Source: Tessaracoccus lapidicaptus
GTDB lineage: Bacteria; Actinomycetota; Actinomycetes; Propionibacteriales; Propionibacteriaceae
Direction of reading: 5' to 3'
NCBI RefSeq assembly: GCF_001693815.1
Contig: NZ_MBQD01000020.1
Span: forward strand, 186,001-250,000
DNA length: 64,000 bases
Within the stretch, counting starts at the first letter, position 1; every line of letters begins with the position of its first letter. A model generated the notes under the pieces. The model was not told the origin of the DNA, made no database searches, and was given only the letters and a program-made list of their open reading frames with translations. The position numbers were made by a program, and so were the translations under genes. Below are positions 25,337 to 38,703 of this stretch, in pieces.

Positions 25337-26820
25337 GGGTCACTCCCACGCTCGAAGAGTTCACCGCCCTCGCGGCGGACCGGCGCGTCATCAGCGTCCA
25401 CGCCCGCGTCCTGGCCGACGACCTGACGCCGGTGGCGGTCTATCAACTGCTGTGCGGCGCGCGGCAGGGCACCTTCCTGTTCGAGTCCGCCGAGGCCGGC
25501 GTCTGGTCGCGCTACTCGTTCGTCGGCGTCCGCACGGCGGCCACCCTCACCGAGCGCGGCGGCCGCGCCGAGTGGATCGGCCACGAGCTGGTCGGGATCG
25601 CCGACGGCGACCCTCTGCAGGTGCTGCGCGCCACGCTCGAGGAACTCGCCACACCCGCCGTCGAGGGCCTGCCGCCGTTCCACGCCGGGATGGTGGGCTA
25701 CCTGGGCTACGACGTCGTGCGCCGGCTGGAGCGGATCCCGGACACCTGCGTCGACGACCTGGGGCTCCCGGAGCTGGTCATGATGCTCGCGAGCGAGGTC
25801 GCGGTGCTGGACCACCATCGCGGGGAGCTGTGGCTCATCGCCAACGCGATCAACTTCGACGGCACGGACGAGGGCGTCGAGCGGGCGTACTACGACGCCG
25901 TCGCCGCCGTGGAGCGGATGGCCGACGAACTCGCCGCCCCGCGCCGCTCGCTGACGATCCAGGAGGGGGAGCCGGCCGAGCCCGAGGTGCGCCGCCAGAG
26001 GACGTCCGAGGAGTACATGGCGCTGGTCGAGGAGGCCAAGGAGGAGATCCGGGCGGGGGAGGCGTTCCAGATCGTCGTGTCCCAGCGCTTCGACATCCCC
26101 ACCCGCGCCGACGCGCTCGACGTGTACCGGGCGCTGCGGCTGACCAACCCCAGTCCTTACCTGTACCTGCTGCGCCTGCCCGGCTTCGACGTCGTCGGGT
26201 CGAGCCCCGAGGCCCTCGTCACGGTGCACCACGGGCTGGCCACCACCCGGCCCATCGCGGGGTCCCGGCCGCGGGGGCGCACGCCCGAGGAGGACCGGCG
26301 CCTCGCGGAGGAACTGCTGGCCGACCCGAAGGAGAAGGCCGAGCACCTCATGCTCGTCGACCTGGGGCGCAACGACCTCGGCCGGATCTGCGAGCCGGGC
26401 AGCGTCACGGTGCACGAGTTCATGAACATCCACCGCTACAGCCACATCATGCACCTGGAGGCCGCGGTGTCCGGGCGCCTGGCGTCCGGCCGCAGCGCCC
26501 TCGACGCCGTCCTGGCCTGCTTCCCCGCGGGCACCCTCTCCGGGGCGCCCAAGGTGCGCGCCATGGAGATCATCGACCGGCTGGAGGTGTCGCGGCGCGG
26601 CCTGTACGGCGGCGTCGTCGGCTACTTCGACTTCGCCGGGAACTCCGACGTCGCCATCGCCATCCGCACGGCCGTGCTGGCCGACGGCGTGGCCCACGTG
26701 CAGGCGGGCGCGGGCATCGTCGCGGACTCCGTGCCGGCGACGGAAGACGCCGAGTGCCGGCACAAGGCCCGGGCCGTGATCAGCGCCATCGGCCGCGCCG
26801 AGGCGATGACGGCGCCGTGA
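25333..26820 (+). CDS. trpE: Anthranilate synthase component I
   Basis: Converts chorismate to anthranilate, using ammonia from TrpG. 495 residues with the chorismate-binding core: [35 protein letters not shown], and [15 protein letters not shown]. The [12 protein letters not shown] segment is also typical. It is stand-alone; no TrpG domain is fused and trpG is not in this window. It overlaps hisI and the following membrane gene, so the transcript is tightly coupled. Confidence 0.96.
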   Translation: MRVTPTLEEFTALAADRRVISVHARVLADDLTPVAVYQLLCGARQGTFLFESAEAGVWSRYSFVGVRTAATLTERGGRAEWIGHELVGIADGDPLQVLRATLEELATPAVEGLPPFHAGMVGYLGYDVVRRLERIPDTCVDDLGLPELVMMLASEVAVLDHHRGELWLIANAINFDGTDEGVERAYYDAVAAVERMADELAAPRRSLTIQEGEPAEPEVRRQRTSEEYMALVEEAKEEIRAGEAFQIVVSQRFDIPTRADALDVYRALRLTNPSPYLYLLRLPGFDVVGSSPEALVTVHHGLATTRPIAGSRPRGRTPEEDRRLAEELLADPKEKAEHLMLVDLGRNDLGRICEPGSVTVHEFMNIHRYSHIMHLEAAVSGRLASGRSALDAVLACFPAGTLSGAPKVRAMEIIDRLEVSRRGLYGGVVGYFDFAGNSDVAIAIRTAVLADGVAHVQAGAGIVADSVPATEDAECRHKARAVISAIGRAEAMTAP

Positions 26821-27224
26821 GGGGGCGCCTGCCCGTCACGGTGCTCGCGGCTGCCGGTGCGCTGACGGCCGGCTTCGCCGCCCAGGCCGCCGCCAGCGGC
26901 GTGCAGGCCGTGGCTTGGGCCGCCGCGGCGGGCGTCGGCCTGACGCTCATGCTCCGGGGGGTCGGGCTGCGGGTCGTCGGCGTCGCGCTCGCCGCCCTGG
27001 CCGTCGCGGGATCGGTGTGGGCGGCCCAGGCCGGGCTCTGGCTGGCCGTGGCGGGATTCGTCGCGCTGGTCGTGGCCGCCGTCGGGCTGGTCGTCTGGGG
27101 TCCCGGCTGGGCCGGGCGCGCCAGGGAAGGCCGCGAGGCCCCGCCCGATCTGTGGTCCGCGATGGACCGCGGCGACGATCCCACCGATGAACAGCACGTG
27201 CGGCGCGATGGCGGGGCAGGGTAA
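26817..27224 (+). CDS. Trp-associated membrane protein
   Basis: 135 residues. It starts with GTG in a GTGA overlap with trpE. Four hydrophobic helices span about residues 5-110 (LPVTVLAAAGALTAGFAA; VQAVAWAAAAGVGLTLML; VVGVALAALAVAGSVWAA; LWLAVAGFVALVVAAVGLVV). They are followed by a polar tail with DLWSAMDRGDDPT, the signature C-terminus of the Trp-region conserved membrane family of actinomycetes. Function unknown. Its TAA stop forms the first half of a -10-like hexamer. Confidence 0.85.
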   Translation: MRGRLPVTVLAAAGALTAGFAAQAAASGVQAVAWAAAAGVGLTLMLRGVGLRVVGVALAALAVAGSVWAAQAGLWLAVAGFVALVVAAVGLVVWGPGWAGRAREGREAPPDLWSAMDRGDDPTDEQHVRRDGGAG

Positions 27225-27227
27225 TCT
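27222..27227 (+). promoter_or_regulatory. -10-like hexamer before the HGxxPAAW gene
   Basis: TAATCT. Its first three bases are the stop codon of the Trp-associated gene. It lies 37 nt before the ATG at 27265, giving a possible internal promoter for trpCBA. Confidence 0.4.
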
Positions 27228-27264
27228 CGTCGCACCGTTAGGCAGACGAAAGGCTTGGCAACTC

Positions 27265-27471
27265 ATGGCGCGTACCGCGAAGTACTACCACCACGGGAAG
27301 AGCCCCGCCGCGTGGGCGGGTTCCATCGCCGCCGCCATCGGCTTCATCCTGGCGGCCGTCGGATCCCTGCTCGGCCCCAACTGGCCGCTGGTCATCTTCG
27401 GCGCGGCGATCGTCCTGATCGGCGCCCTGGCGACCATGGTGATGAAGGCCATGGGCCTCGGTCAGCCGTGA
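27265..27471 (+). CDS. HGxxPAAW-family small membrane protein
   Basis: 68 residues. The family signature appears as HHGKSPAAWAG at residues 9-19, followed by two hydrophobic helices (about 20-40 and 44-62). This family typically sits between trpE and trpC in actinomycetes. Role unknown. It overlaps trpC by GTGA. Confidence 0.88.
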   Translation: MARTAKYYHHGKSPAAWAGSIAAAIGFILAAVGSLLGPNWPLVIFGAAIVLIGALATMVMKAMGLGQP

Positions 27472-28258
27472 CCGTCCTCGACGACATCATCGCGGGAGTC
27501 CGGGAGGATCTGGAGCAGCGGCGCCGTCGCGTGCCCATCGACGCCGTGCGTGAGGCCGCCGCCGCGGCCCCGCCGGCGCTGGACCCCATGCCCCGGTTCC
27601 GCGACCCCCGCCTGGCCGTCATCGCCGAGGTGAAGCGCAGGTCCCCGTCCAAGGGTGATCTGGCGGCCATCCCGGACCCGGCCTCCCTCGCCGCCGCCTA
27701 CGCCGCGGGCGGGGCCGCCGCCATCTCCGTGCTGACCGAGGCCCGGCGCTTCGGCGGCTCGCTGGCCGACCTCGACGCGGTCCGCGCCGCCGTCGACGTG
27801 CCGGTCCTGCGCAAGGACTTCATGGTCGACGACTACCAGTTCCTCGAGGCCCGCGCCCACGGGGCGGACCTCGTGCTGCTCATTGTCGCCGCCCTCACCG
27901 ACGACGAGCTCGCCCACTTCGGGCGGCTCACCGCCGAGCTCGGCATGACTGCGCTCGTCGAGACCCACACCGCCGACGAGGTGGATCGCGCGCTGGCGCT
28001 CGGCTTCGACCTCATCGGCGTGAACAACCGCAACCTCAAGAACCTCGACGTCGACCTCGCCACCTTCGGCCCCCTCGCCTCACGGCTGGGGGACTCGGTC
28101 GTCCGCGTGGCGGAGTCCGGCATCCTCAGCGCCGACGACGTCGCCATCGTCGCCGCGCAGGGGGCCGACGCCGTGCTCGTCGGCGAGGCGCTCGTCCGGC
28201 ACGGGGACCCCGTCGCCGCCATCGCCGACTTCATGTCCGCCGCAGAAAGGGTGCACGC

Positions 28259-28262
<4 letters not shown>
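27468..28262 (+). CDS. trpC: Indole-3-glycerol phosphate synthase
   Basis: Closes the indole ring from CdRP. 264 residues, GTG start overlapping the previous stop. Barrel motifs are intact: [42 protein letters not shown] and VAESGI. No TrpF domain is fused and trpF is absent from this cluster, so PriA (hisA at 48152) probably supplies that step. Confidence 0.96.
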
Positions 28263-29490
<1,228 letters not shown>

Positions 29491-29494
<4 letters not shown>

Positions 29495-30339
29495 GCCAGT
29501 ACACCGACGAGGCCCGCCTCGGCATCTCCGGCCGCGTCGTGTCCGCGTGCCTCGACGCCGGGCGGCCGGCGCTGGTCGGCTACCTCCCCGTCGGCTACCC
29601 GAGCGTCGCGGACTCCATCGAGGCCGTCACCGCCATCACCGAGGGCACCGACGGCCGCGGCGTGGACCTCGTCGAGATCGGCATCCCGTACTCGGACCCG
29701 CTCATGGACGGCCTGGTCATCCAGCACGCCACCGCCAAGGCCCGGGCCCGCGGCGTCCGCACCGCGGACGCGTTCCGCGCCGTCGAGGCGGTCGCGGCGA
29801 CGTCGGCGACCCCGATGGTGATGACCTACTGGAACCTCATCGAGGCGTACGGTCCGGACCGCTTCGCGCGGGACCTGGCCGCCGCCGGCGGCGCCGGCGT
29901 CATCACCCCCGACCTGCCGCCGGACGACTGCCCCGAGTGGATCGAGGCCAGCGACGCCCACGGCCTCGACCGCGTGTTCCTCATCGCCCCGTCGTCGACC
30001 GACGAGCGCATCGCGCTGACCATGCGCTCCTGCCGGGGCTGGGTGTACGCCTCCAGCGTCATGGGCGTCACCGGGGCCCGCGCGGCCACCTCCGACGCCG
30101 CGCCGGTGATCGTCAGCAGGGCCCGCTCCGTCGACCAGGGACTCCCGGTCGGCATCGGGCTCGGCGTGAGCACGGGCGACCAGGCGGCCGAGATCGGTGC
30201 CTACGCGGACCTGGTCATCGTCGGCTCGGCGCTGCTCAAGTGCCTCGACTCCGACGGCGCCGACCTGCCCGGGGACCTGCGCCGCCTGCGCACGCTGGCC
30301 GCCGACCTGGCGGCAGGGGTGGATCGGGCGCGCCTGTGA
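29491..30339 (+). CDS. trpA: Tryptophan synthase alpha subunit
   Basis: Releases indole from indole-3-glycerol phosphate and channels it to TrpB. 282 residues. The catalytic Glu is in [17 protein letters not shown], and the second acid in ITPDLPPDD. The phosphate-binding GLGVST and VGSALL motifs are also visible. Last trp gene; its stop overlaps the SCO1-like gene. Confidence 0.96.
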
Positions 30340-30953
30340 TCCCTCGCCGGTCCCTCATCGGGCTCGGCGGGCTGGTGCTGCTCGCCGGATGCGCCCCGGA
30401 CGACGACGGCCCCGTCGCGGACGTGAGCCGCGGCCCGTGGCACGGCACGCACCTGGAGGGCGGGGGATCGCCGCTGCCGGACGTGACGCTGACCGACCAG
30501 GACGGCAACCCGTACAACCTCGCCCGTGACCCCGCGACGCCCGCGGTCGCGCTGTTCTTCGGGTACACCAACTGCCCCGACGTGTGCCCCGGCATCATGG
30601 CCGACATGGCCACCGCCAAGCGCCGGCTCCCGGAGGGCCTGGTCGACGACGTGACCCTCATCGTCGTCACCACGGACCCCGCCCGGGACACGCCCGAGGT
30701 CCTGAAGTCGTACCTGTCCAGGGTGGACGACACGTTCATCGGCCTCACCGGCGACCTGGAGGTCATCAAGCCGGCGGCGCTCAGCCTGGGCATCGACATC
30801 ACCGAAGGCAAGCAGCTGCCCTCCGGCGGCTACGAGGTGGATCACGGCACGTACGTCCTCGGGTTCGGCAGCGACCGCACGCTGCAGGTCGTCTGGAACG
30901 GCCTGTCGGCCGCCGAACTCCGCGAGGACTACGAGCGACTCGTCGCGCTCTGA
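30336..30953 (+). CDS. SCO1/SenC-type copper lipoprotein
   Basis: 205 residues with an N-terminal lipoprotein signal (LGGLVLLAGC, lipidated Cys19). A thioredoxin-fold domain carries the copper motif CPDVCP (Cys80, Cys84) and the distal ligand His170 in EVDHGTYVLGF. It probably helps build the copper A centre of cytochrome oxidase outside the membrane. It starts with GTG in a GTGA overlap with trpA, an unexpected partner for a tryptophan operon. No oxidase genes are nearby. Confidence 0.92.
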   Translation: MIPRRSLIGLGGLVLLAGCAPDDDGPVADVSRGPWHGTHLEGGGSPLPDVTLTDQDGNPYNLARDPATPAVALFFGYTNCPDVCPGIMADMATAKRRLPEGLVDDVTLIVVTTDPARDTPEVLKSYLSRVDDTFIGLTGDLEVIKPAALSLGIDITEGKQLPSGGYEVDHGTYVLGFGSDRTLQVVWNGLSAAELREDYERLVAL

Positions 30954-30987
30954 CCCCAGGGGCCTGCGTCGACCCCGCGCCCCGGAG

Positions 30988-30993
30988 TAGCCT
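30988..30993 (+). promoter_or_regulatory. -10-like hexamer for the GH13 gene
   Basis: TAGCCT, 28 nt before the ATG at 31022, with GAGGAGG at 31009-31015 between them. Confidence 0.35.
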
Positions 30994-31021
30994 GGCGGGA
31001 CCGACGGCGAGGAGGATCCGA

Positions 31022-32215
31022 ATGGGCCTGATGGAGCACGCGATCTGGTGGCAGGTGTACCCGCTGGGGGCGACCGGCGCACCCATCCGGGGTGAGCACG
31101 GCGCACCGGTCCACCGCCTGCGCCGGCTGGAGCACTGGCTGGACTACGTCGTCGAGCTCGGCTGCAACGGGCTGCTGCTCGGACCGGTCTTCGCGTCGGT
31201 GGCCCACGGCTACGACACCGTCGACCACTTCCGCATCGACCCGCGGCTGGGCGACGACACGGACTTCGACGACCTCGTCGCGACGGCCCGCGACCGCGGC
31301 ATTCACGTGATGCTCGACGGCGTCTTCAACCACGTGGCGCGCGAACACCCGCTCGTGACGAGCCGGCCGGACCTCATCCGGCACGTCGACGGCGCGCCCA
31401 AGGGCTGGGAGGGCCACGACGCCCTCGTCGAGCTCGACCACGCCAACCCGGCGGTGGCGGACCTCGTCGTCGACGTGATGACCCACTGGCTGCGCCGCGG
31501 CATCGCCGGCTGGCGCCTCGACGTCGCCTACGCCGTCCCCACCGGCTTCTGGCGCGACGTCGCCGCCCGCGTCCGCGCGGACTTCCCCGACGTCGTCCTG
31601 CTCGGCGAGGTCATCCACGGCGACTACAGCGGCTTCATCCATGACTCGACGCTGGACTCGCTGACCCAGTACGAGCTGTGGAAGGCCATCTGGAGCGCCA
31701 TCGTCGACCGCAACCTCTGGGAGCTGGCCCACGCCCTGGACCGGCACGCCGCCTTCGCCGCCGACTTCCTGCCGGCCACGTTCGTCGGCAACCACGACGT
31801 CACGCGCATCGCGACCACGCTGGGTGCCCCCGGCGCCGGCCTCGCCGCGGCGATCCTCTTCACGCTGCCGGGCATGCCGAGCGTCTACTACGGCGACGAG
31901 CAGGGCTTCACCGGCACCAAGACCGAGGCGTGGCACGGAGACGACGAGGTGCGCCCCCCGCTGCCGCCCACCCCCGCGGACCTGTCGCCGCTCGGCGCCG
32001 GGCTGCACCGCACGTATCAGGAGGCCATCGCGTTCCGTCGGCGCCACCCCTGGCTCGCGACCGCGGCCCTCGAGGTCACGCACCGCGCCAACGAGCAGCT
32101 CGCCTATCGCCTTGTGGGCCGCGATTCCCAGACCGCCGAGGTGGCCGTCGATCTGGCGTCCGGCAGCCTGCAGGCCACCGCCGACGGGGACCACCTCCGT
32201 TACATGCAGGCCTGA
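31022..32215 (+). CDS. GH13 alpha-amylase-family glycosidase
   Basis: 397 residues, cytoplasmic (no signal peptide). Catalytic set: nucleophile Asp167 in GWRLDVAY, acid Glu196 in LLGEVIHG, and Asp259 in FVGNHDVTR. The sequence begins directly with the barrel (AIWWQVYPLG), with no N-terminal CBM, and the C-terminal beta domain is short. Similarity is to small maltodextrin- or sucrose-acting GH13 enzymes; the exact substrate cannot be named. It has its own promoter-like hexamer and a strong ribosome binding site. A functional link with the glgX-glgE-mak genes 27 kb away is only a possibility. Confidence 0.88.
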   Translation: MGLMEHAIWWQVYPLGATGAPIRGEHGAPVHRLRRLEHWLDYVVELGCNGLLLGPVFASVAHGYDTVDHFRIDPRLGDDTDFDDLVATARDRGIHVMLDGVFNHVAREHPLVTSRPDLIRHVDGAPKGWEGHDALVELDHANPAVADLVVDVMTHWLRRGIAGWRLDVAYAVPTGFWRDVAARVRADFPDVVLLGEVIHGDYSGFIHDSTLDSLTQYELWKAIWSAIVDRNLWELAHALDRHAAFAADFLPATFVGNHDVTRIATTLGAPGAGLAAAILFTLPGMPSVYYGDEQGFTGTKTEAWHGDDEVRPPLPPTPADLSPLGAGLHRTYQEAIAFRRRHPWLATAALEVTHRANEQLAYRLVGRDSQTAEVAVDLASGSLQATADGDHLRYMQA

Positions 32216-32229
32216 TCTGTTTCGGCAAT

Positions 32230-32245
32230 GTAACAATCGTTTTAC
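32230..32245 (+). promoter_or_regulatory. GlnR-type operator upstream of gltBD
   Basis: GTAACAATCGTTTTAC fits the AC-n9-AC layout of actinomycete GlnR boxes. It lies about 70 bp before the predicted gltB transcription start, a usual position for activation under nitrogen limitation. It also overlaps the region just after the GH13 stop codon. Confidence 0.5.
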
Positions 32246-32270
32246 GCTCTTCCGCAGAGCCTGGGATCGG

Positions 32271-32300
32271 TTGGACGGCCCCCTGGGCGCCGCTTAGTGT
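32271..32300 (+). promoter_or_regulatory. gltBD promoter candidate
   Basis: TTGGAC (32271-32276) and TAGTGT (32295-32300), separated by 18 bp, about 55 nt before the gltB ATG. Confidence 0.4.
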
Positions 32301-32354
32301 TTCCTCGCCACGGCCCGGCCGCGGCATGCCCGTGACATGAGGAGGACCCAGCAG

Positions 32355-35300
32355 ATGGCTCAGAGCGTGTTCCCGCACCGCGACAAGGTCGGTCTCTACG
32401 ATCCGGCCTACGAGCACGACGCCTGTGGTGTCGCCTTCGTCGCCCACCTCGACGGCGTGCCGCGTCACCAGATCGTCGAACAGGGCCTCGAGGCCCTGCG
32501 CAACCTCGACCACCGTGGCGCCACGGGCGCCGACGAGGCGGCCGGCGACGGCGCCGGCATCCTCATCCAGATCCCGGACCGCTTCCTGCGCGACGTCGTC
32601 GGCGTGCGGCTGCCCGACCACGGCGAGTACGCGGTCGGCCTGGCGTTCCTGCCGACCGACGCGGCCCGCCGCGCCGAGGTCAAGGCCGCGATCGAGGTCA
32701 TCGCCGACGACATCGAACTCGACGTCCTCGCCTGGCGCGAGGTGCCCGTCGAGACCGCCACGCTGTCGCCGATCTCCATCGGGGCCATGCCGCACTTCGA
32801 GCAGCTCGTCGTCGCCGGACGCTCCGGGCAGTCGGGCATCGACCTCGACCGGTACACCTACGTGCTGCGCCGCCGCGCGCAGCACGAGGCGGGCGTCTAC
32901 TTCGCGTCGCTGTCGGCGCGGACCCTGGTGTACAAGGGCATGCTCACCACCCAGCAGCTGGAGGAGGTGTTCCCCGAGCTGCACGACGAGCGCATCGAGT
33001 CCGCGCTCGCGCTGGTGCACTCGCGCTTCTCCACCAACACCTTCCCGGCGTGGGAGCTGGCGCACCCCTACCGCATGATCGCCCACAACGGCGAGATCAA
33101 CACCGTGCGCGGCAACCGCAACTGGATGCGGGCCCGCGAGGCGCTGCTCACGTCGGACAAGTTCCCCGGCAACCTCGAGGCGCTGTTCCCCATCTGCACT
33201 CCCGAAGGCTCGGACTCCGCGTCCTTCGACGAGGTGCTCGAGCTGCTGCACCTCGGCGGCCGGTCGCTGCCGCACGCCGTGCTCATGATGATCCCCGAGG
33301 CGTGGGAGGGCCACGCCGAGATGGACCCGAAGCGTCGCGCCTTCTACGAGTACCACTCGATGATCATGGAGCCCTGGGACGGGCCCGCGTGTATGACCTT
33401 CACCGACGGGTCCATCATCGGCGGCTGCCTGGACCGCAACGGGCTGCGGCCGGGGCGCTTCTGGGAGACCGCCGACGGCCTGGTCGTGTTCGCGTCCGAG
33501 GCGGGCGTCCTGCCGATCGAGGCCGGCGACGTCGTCCGGAAGGGCCGCCTGCAGCCTGGCCGAATGCTGCTGCTGGACCTCGAGCAGCACCGCATCCTCT
33601 CCGACGAGGACGTCAAGGGCTCCCTGGCCGACCAGCATCCCTACGAGCAGTGGGTCGCCGACAACAAGATCGAGCTCGACCAGCTGCCCAGCCGCACGCA
33701 CATCGTCCACTCGCACGCCTCCGTCATCCGCCGCCAGCAGGTCTTCGGGTACACCGAGGAGGAGTTGCGCCTCATCGTCGCGCCGATGGCCAACGCGGGC
33801 ACCGAGCCGATCGGGTCCATGGGCACCGACTCGCCGGTCGCGGTGCTGAGCAGCCGCCCCCGGCTGATCTTCGACTACTTCAAGCAGCTGTTCGCGCAGG
33901 TCACGAACCCGCCGCTCGACGCCATCCGCGAGGAGCTCGTCACGTCGCTGACCGCGCAGATCGGCCCCGAGCGCAACCTCCTCGAGCCCACGCCCGAGTC
34001 GGCCCGGGTCATCACGATGAGCCGGCCGATCCTCGACTCCGAGCAGCTGGCCAAGATCGTGCGACTCAACCGCGAGGGCGACCTCCCCGGCTTCGGCACG
34101 CACGTCGTGCGCGGCCTCTACAAGGTCGCCGGGGGCGGCCGGGCGCTGGAGAAGAAGATCGACGAGATCTGCCAGGAGGTGTCCGCGGCCATCCGTGGCG
34201 GCGCGCGCGCCATCGTCCTGTCCGACCGGCACTCCACCGCCGAGCTCGCGCCCATCCCGTCGCTCCTGCTCACCGCCGCCGTCCATCACCACCTGGTCCG
34301 CGAGAAGACCCGCACGCAGGTCGGGCTCGTCGTCGAGGCCGGCGACGTGCGCGAGGTGCACCACATGGCGCTGCTCATCGGCTACGGCGCGGCGGCGGTC
34401 AACCCGTACCTGGTGTTCGAGTCCGCCGAGGACCTCGCCCGCCGCGAGATGTACGTCGACGTCACGCCGGAGAAGGCCATCGCCAACGTCGCCAAGGCGC
34501 TGTCCAAGGGCGTGCTCAAGGTGATGAGCAAGATGGGCGTCTCCACCGTGGCCTCGTACACGGGCGCGCAGATCTTCGAGTGCGTCGGCCTCAGCCAGGA
34601 CGTGGTCGACCGCTACTTCACCGGCACCACCAGCCGGCTGGGCGGTCTCGGCCTCGAGGAGCTGGCCGCCGAGACCCGGGCCCGCCACCAGCTGGCGTAC
34701 CCCACCGACGGCATCCCGCTGGCGCACCGCAACCTGCTGGTCGGCGGCGAGTACCAGTGGCGCCGCGAGGGTGAGCCGCACCTGTTCGACCCGGAGTCCG
34801 TGTTCCGCCTCCAGTACTCGACCGCGAACGGCGACTACGAGGCCTTCAAGCGCTACACCGCGCTCGTCAACGACAACTCCGAGCGCATCATGACGCTGCG
34901 CTCGCTCATGCGGTTCCGTGACGCCACCCCGATCCCCATCGAGGAGGTCGAGTCGGTCGAGAGCATCGTCAAGCGGTTCTCCACCGGCGCGATGAGCTAC
35001 GGCTCCATCTCGATGGAGGCCCACCAGACGCTCGCCGTGGCCATGAACCGCATCGGCGGCAAGTCGAACACCGGCGAGGGCGGCGAGGACCCGGAGCGGC
35101 TGCACGATCCCGCGCGCCGCTCCGCCATCAAGCAGGTGGCGTCGGGCCGCTTCGGCGTGACCTCGGAGTACCTCACGTACGCCGACGACATCCAGATCAA
35201 GATGGCCCAGGGCGCCAAGCCGGGCGAGGGCGGACAGCTGCCCGGCCCGAAGGTGTACCCGTGGGTCGCCAAGACCCGGCACTCGACGCCGGGCGTGGGC

Positions 35301-36876
35301 CTCATCTCGCCCCCGCCGCACCACGACATCTACTCGATCGAGGACCTCAAGCAGCTCATCCACGACCTCAAGTGCGCCAACCCGTCGGCGCGGGTCCACG
35401 TGAAGCTCGTCTCCGAGATCGGGGTCGGCACCGTCGCGGCCGGCGTCAGCAAGGCCAAAGCCGACGTCGTGCTCATCTCGGGCCACGACGGCGGCACCGG
35501 CGCGGCGCCCCTGACGTCGATCAAGCACGCCGGCGCCCCCTGGGAGCTGGGCCTGGCCGAGACGCAGCAGACGCTGCTGCTCAACGGGCTGCGCGACCGC
35601 ATCGTCGTGCAGTGCGACGGCCAGCTCAAGACCGGCCGCGACGTCCTCATCGCCGCGCTGCTGGGCGCCGAGGAGTTCGGCTTCGCCACGGCGCCGCTGG
35701 TGGTGTCGGGCTGCATCATGATGCGGGTGTGCCACAAGGACACGTGCCCCGTGGGCGTCGCGACCCAGAACCCGGAGCTGCGCGGCAAGTTCCACGGCGA
35801 CCCGGACCACGTGGTCAACTTCTTCATGTTCATGGCGGCGGAGGTGCGCGAACTGCTGGCCCAGCTGGGGCTGCGCTCCATCGAGGAGGCCGTCGGCCGC
35901 GTCGACCTGCTGGACGTCAGCGAGGCGGTCGGGCACTGGAAGACCCAGGGCCTCGACCTCAGCCCCGTCCTGGCAGCCATCGACGTGCCCGAGGGCACCG
36001 CCCTGCACCGCACGACCACGCAGGACCACGGCCTGTCCGGCAAGCTGGACGTCGAGCTGATCCGCCTGGCGGAGCCGGCGCTGACCCGCGGCGAGCGCGT
36101 GCGGCAGTCGTTGCCGGTGCGCAACGTCGACCGCACCGTCGGCACCATGCTCGGCCATGAGGTGACGAAGGCCACCGAGGGGCTCGGCCTGGCGCCCGGC
36201 ACCATCGAGTTCACGCTGACCGGCACCGGCGGCCAGAGCTTCGGCGCGTTCCTGCCCCGCGGGGTCACGCTGCGGCTCATCGGCGACTCGAACGACTACG
36301 TGGGCAAGGGCCTCTCCGGCGGCCGCATCGTCGTCACCCCGCCGCAGGAGGTCAGCTTCGACCCGGCCGAGCAGATCGTGGCCGGCAACGTCATCGCGTA
36401 CGGCGCGACGTCGGGCCAGCTGTTCCTCCGCGGTGTCGTGGGCGAGCGGTTCTGCGTGCGCAACTCGGGCGCGACCGCCGTCGTCGAGGGCGTGGGCGAC
36501 CACGGCTGCGAGTACATGACCGGCGGCGAGGTGCTCGTCATCGGTCCCACGGGCCGCAACTTCGCCGCCGGCATGTCGGGCGGTGTGGCGTGGGTCCTCG
36601 ACCTCAACCCGCTGCGTCTCAACAGTGAGCTCGTCGACCCCGTCGAGCTCACCGATGCCGACGTCGCCCGCGTCCGCGAGCTGCTCGCCGAGCACCGCGA
36701 CGAGACGGGCTCGCTGGTGGCCGACGGCCTCCTGCAGCTCGGCGACGCCGACCTGAAGCTGCGGTTCACGAAGATCGAGCCGCGCGACTTCGCCCGCATC
36801 ATGGCCGTCAAGGCCCGGTCCGTCGCCGACGGGCTCACCGAAGAGGACACCACCAAGCTGATGATGGAGGCCGCTC

Positions 36877-36884
<8 letters not shown>
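32355..36884 (+). CDS. gltB: Glutamate synthase large subunit
   Basis: NADPH-GOGAT alpha subunit: makes two glutamates from glutamine and 2-oxoglutarate. 1509 residues. The Ntn glutaminase nucleophile is Cys24 ([14 protein letters not shown]), exposed after removal of a short propeptide. The FMN-binding synthase domain contains [27 protein letters not shown] and the 3Fe-4S cysteines in [16 protein letters not shown]. The GXGXG beta-helix domain is at the C-terminus. I start at MAQSVFPH because GGAGGA lies upstream; an ATG at 32337 would overlap that site. It overlaps gltD by 8 nt. Confidence 0.97.
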
Positions 36885-38343
<1,459 letters not shown>

Positions 38344-38358
38344 CGCCGCGGGCGGGTC

Positions 38359-38364
38359 TAGAGT
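38359..38364 (+). promoter_or_regulatory. -10-like hexamer, leaderless start at 38371
   Basis: TAGAGT followed by 6 nt and ATG. There is no space for a ribosome binding site. Confidence 0.4.
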
Positions 38365-38370
38365 GCGCGC

Positions 38371-38661
38371 ATGAAGACCCTCTTCGCGGAGTTCACCGCG
38401 CTGCCCGGCCATGAGGAACGCGTGGCGCACCTCATGGCCGGACTCACCGAGAAGGTGCGCCGGGAGCCCGGCAACATCGCGTTCCTCCCGTTCACGCGCG
38501 AGGACGACCCCCGGCGCTGGTTCGTGTTCGAGCAGTACCGCGACGACGACGCGTTCCGCGCCCACATCACGGCCGAGTACGGGCGCGAGTTCAACGCCGC
38601 CCTCGGGCACCACATCGTCGAGGACGGATCCCAGCTCACCTGGCTGACCGAGGCCGAGTAG
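38371..38661 (+). CDS. Putative quinol monooxygenase (ABM domain)
   Basis: 96 residues, one ABM/YgiN-like domain: MKTLFAEFTALPGHEERVAHL, REPGNIAFLPFTRED, RWFVFEQYRDDDAF and HITAEYGREF. Same length and fold as the protein at 13711, but diverged. Probably a small oxygenase or a dimeric binding protein; substrate unknown. The start appears leaderless. Confidence 0.85.
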   Translation: MKTLFAEFTALPGHEERVAHLMAGLTEKVRREPGNIAFLPFTREDDPRRWFVFEQYRDDDAFRAHITAEYGREFNAALGHHIVEDGSQLTWLTEAE

Positions 38662-38664
38662 CCT
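38659..38664 (+). promoter_or_regulatory. -10-like hexamer for the transporter
   Basis: TAGCCT. Its first three bases are the stop codon of the monooxygenase gene. It lies 39 nt before the GTG at 38704. Confidence 0.35.
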
Positions 38665-38703
38665 GCTGACTGCCCGGGCGCCGGCCCGGCGGGGGAGGAT
38701 ATC

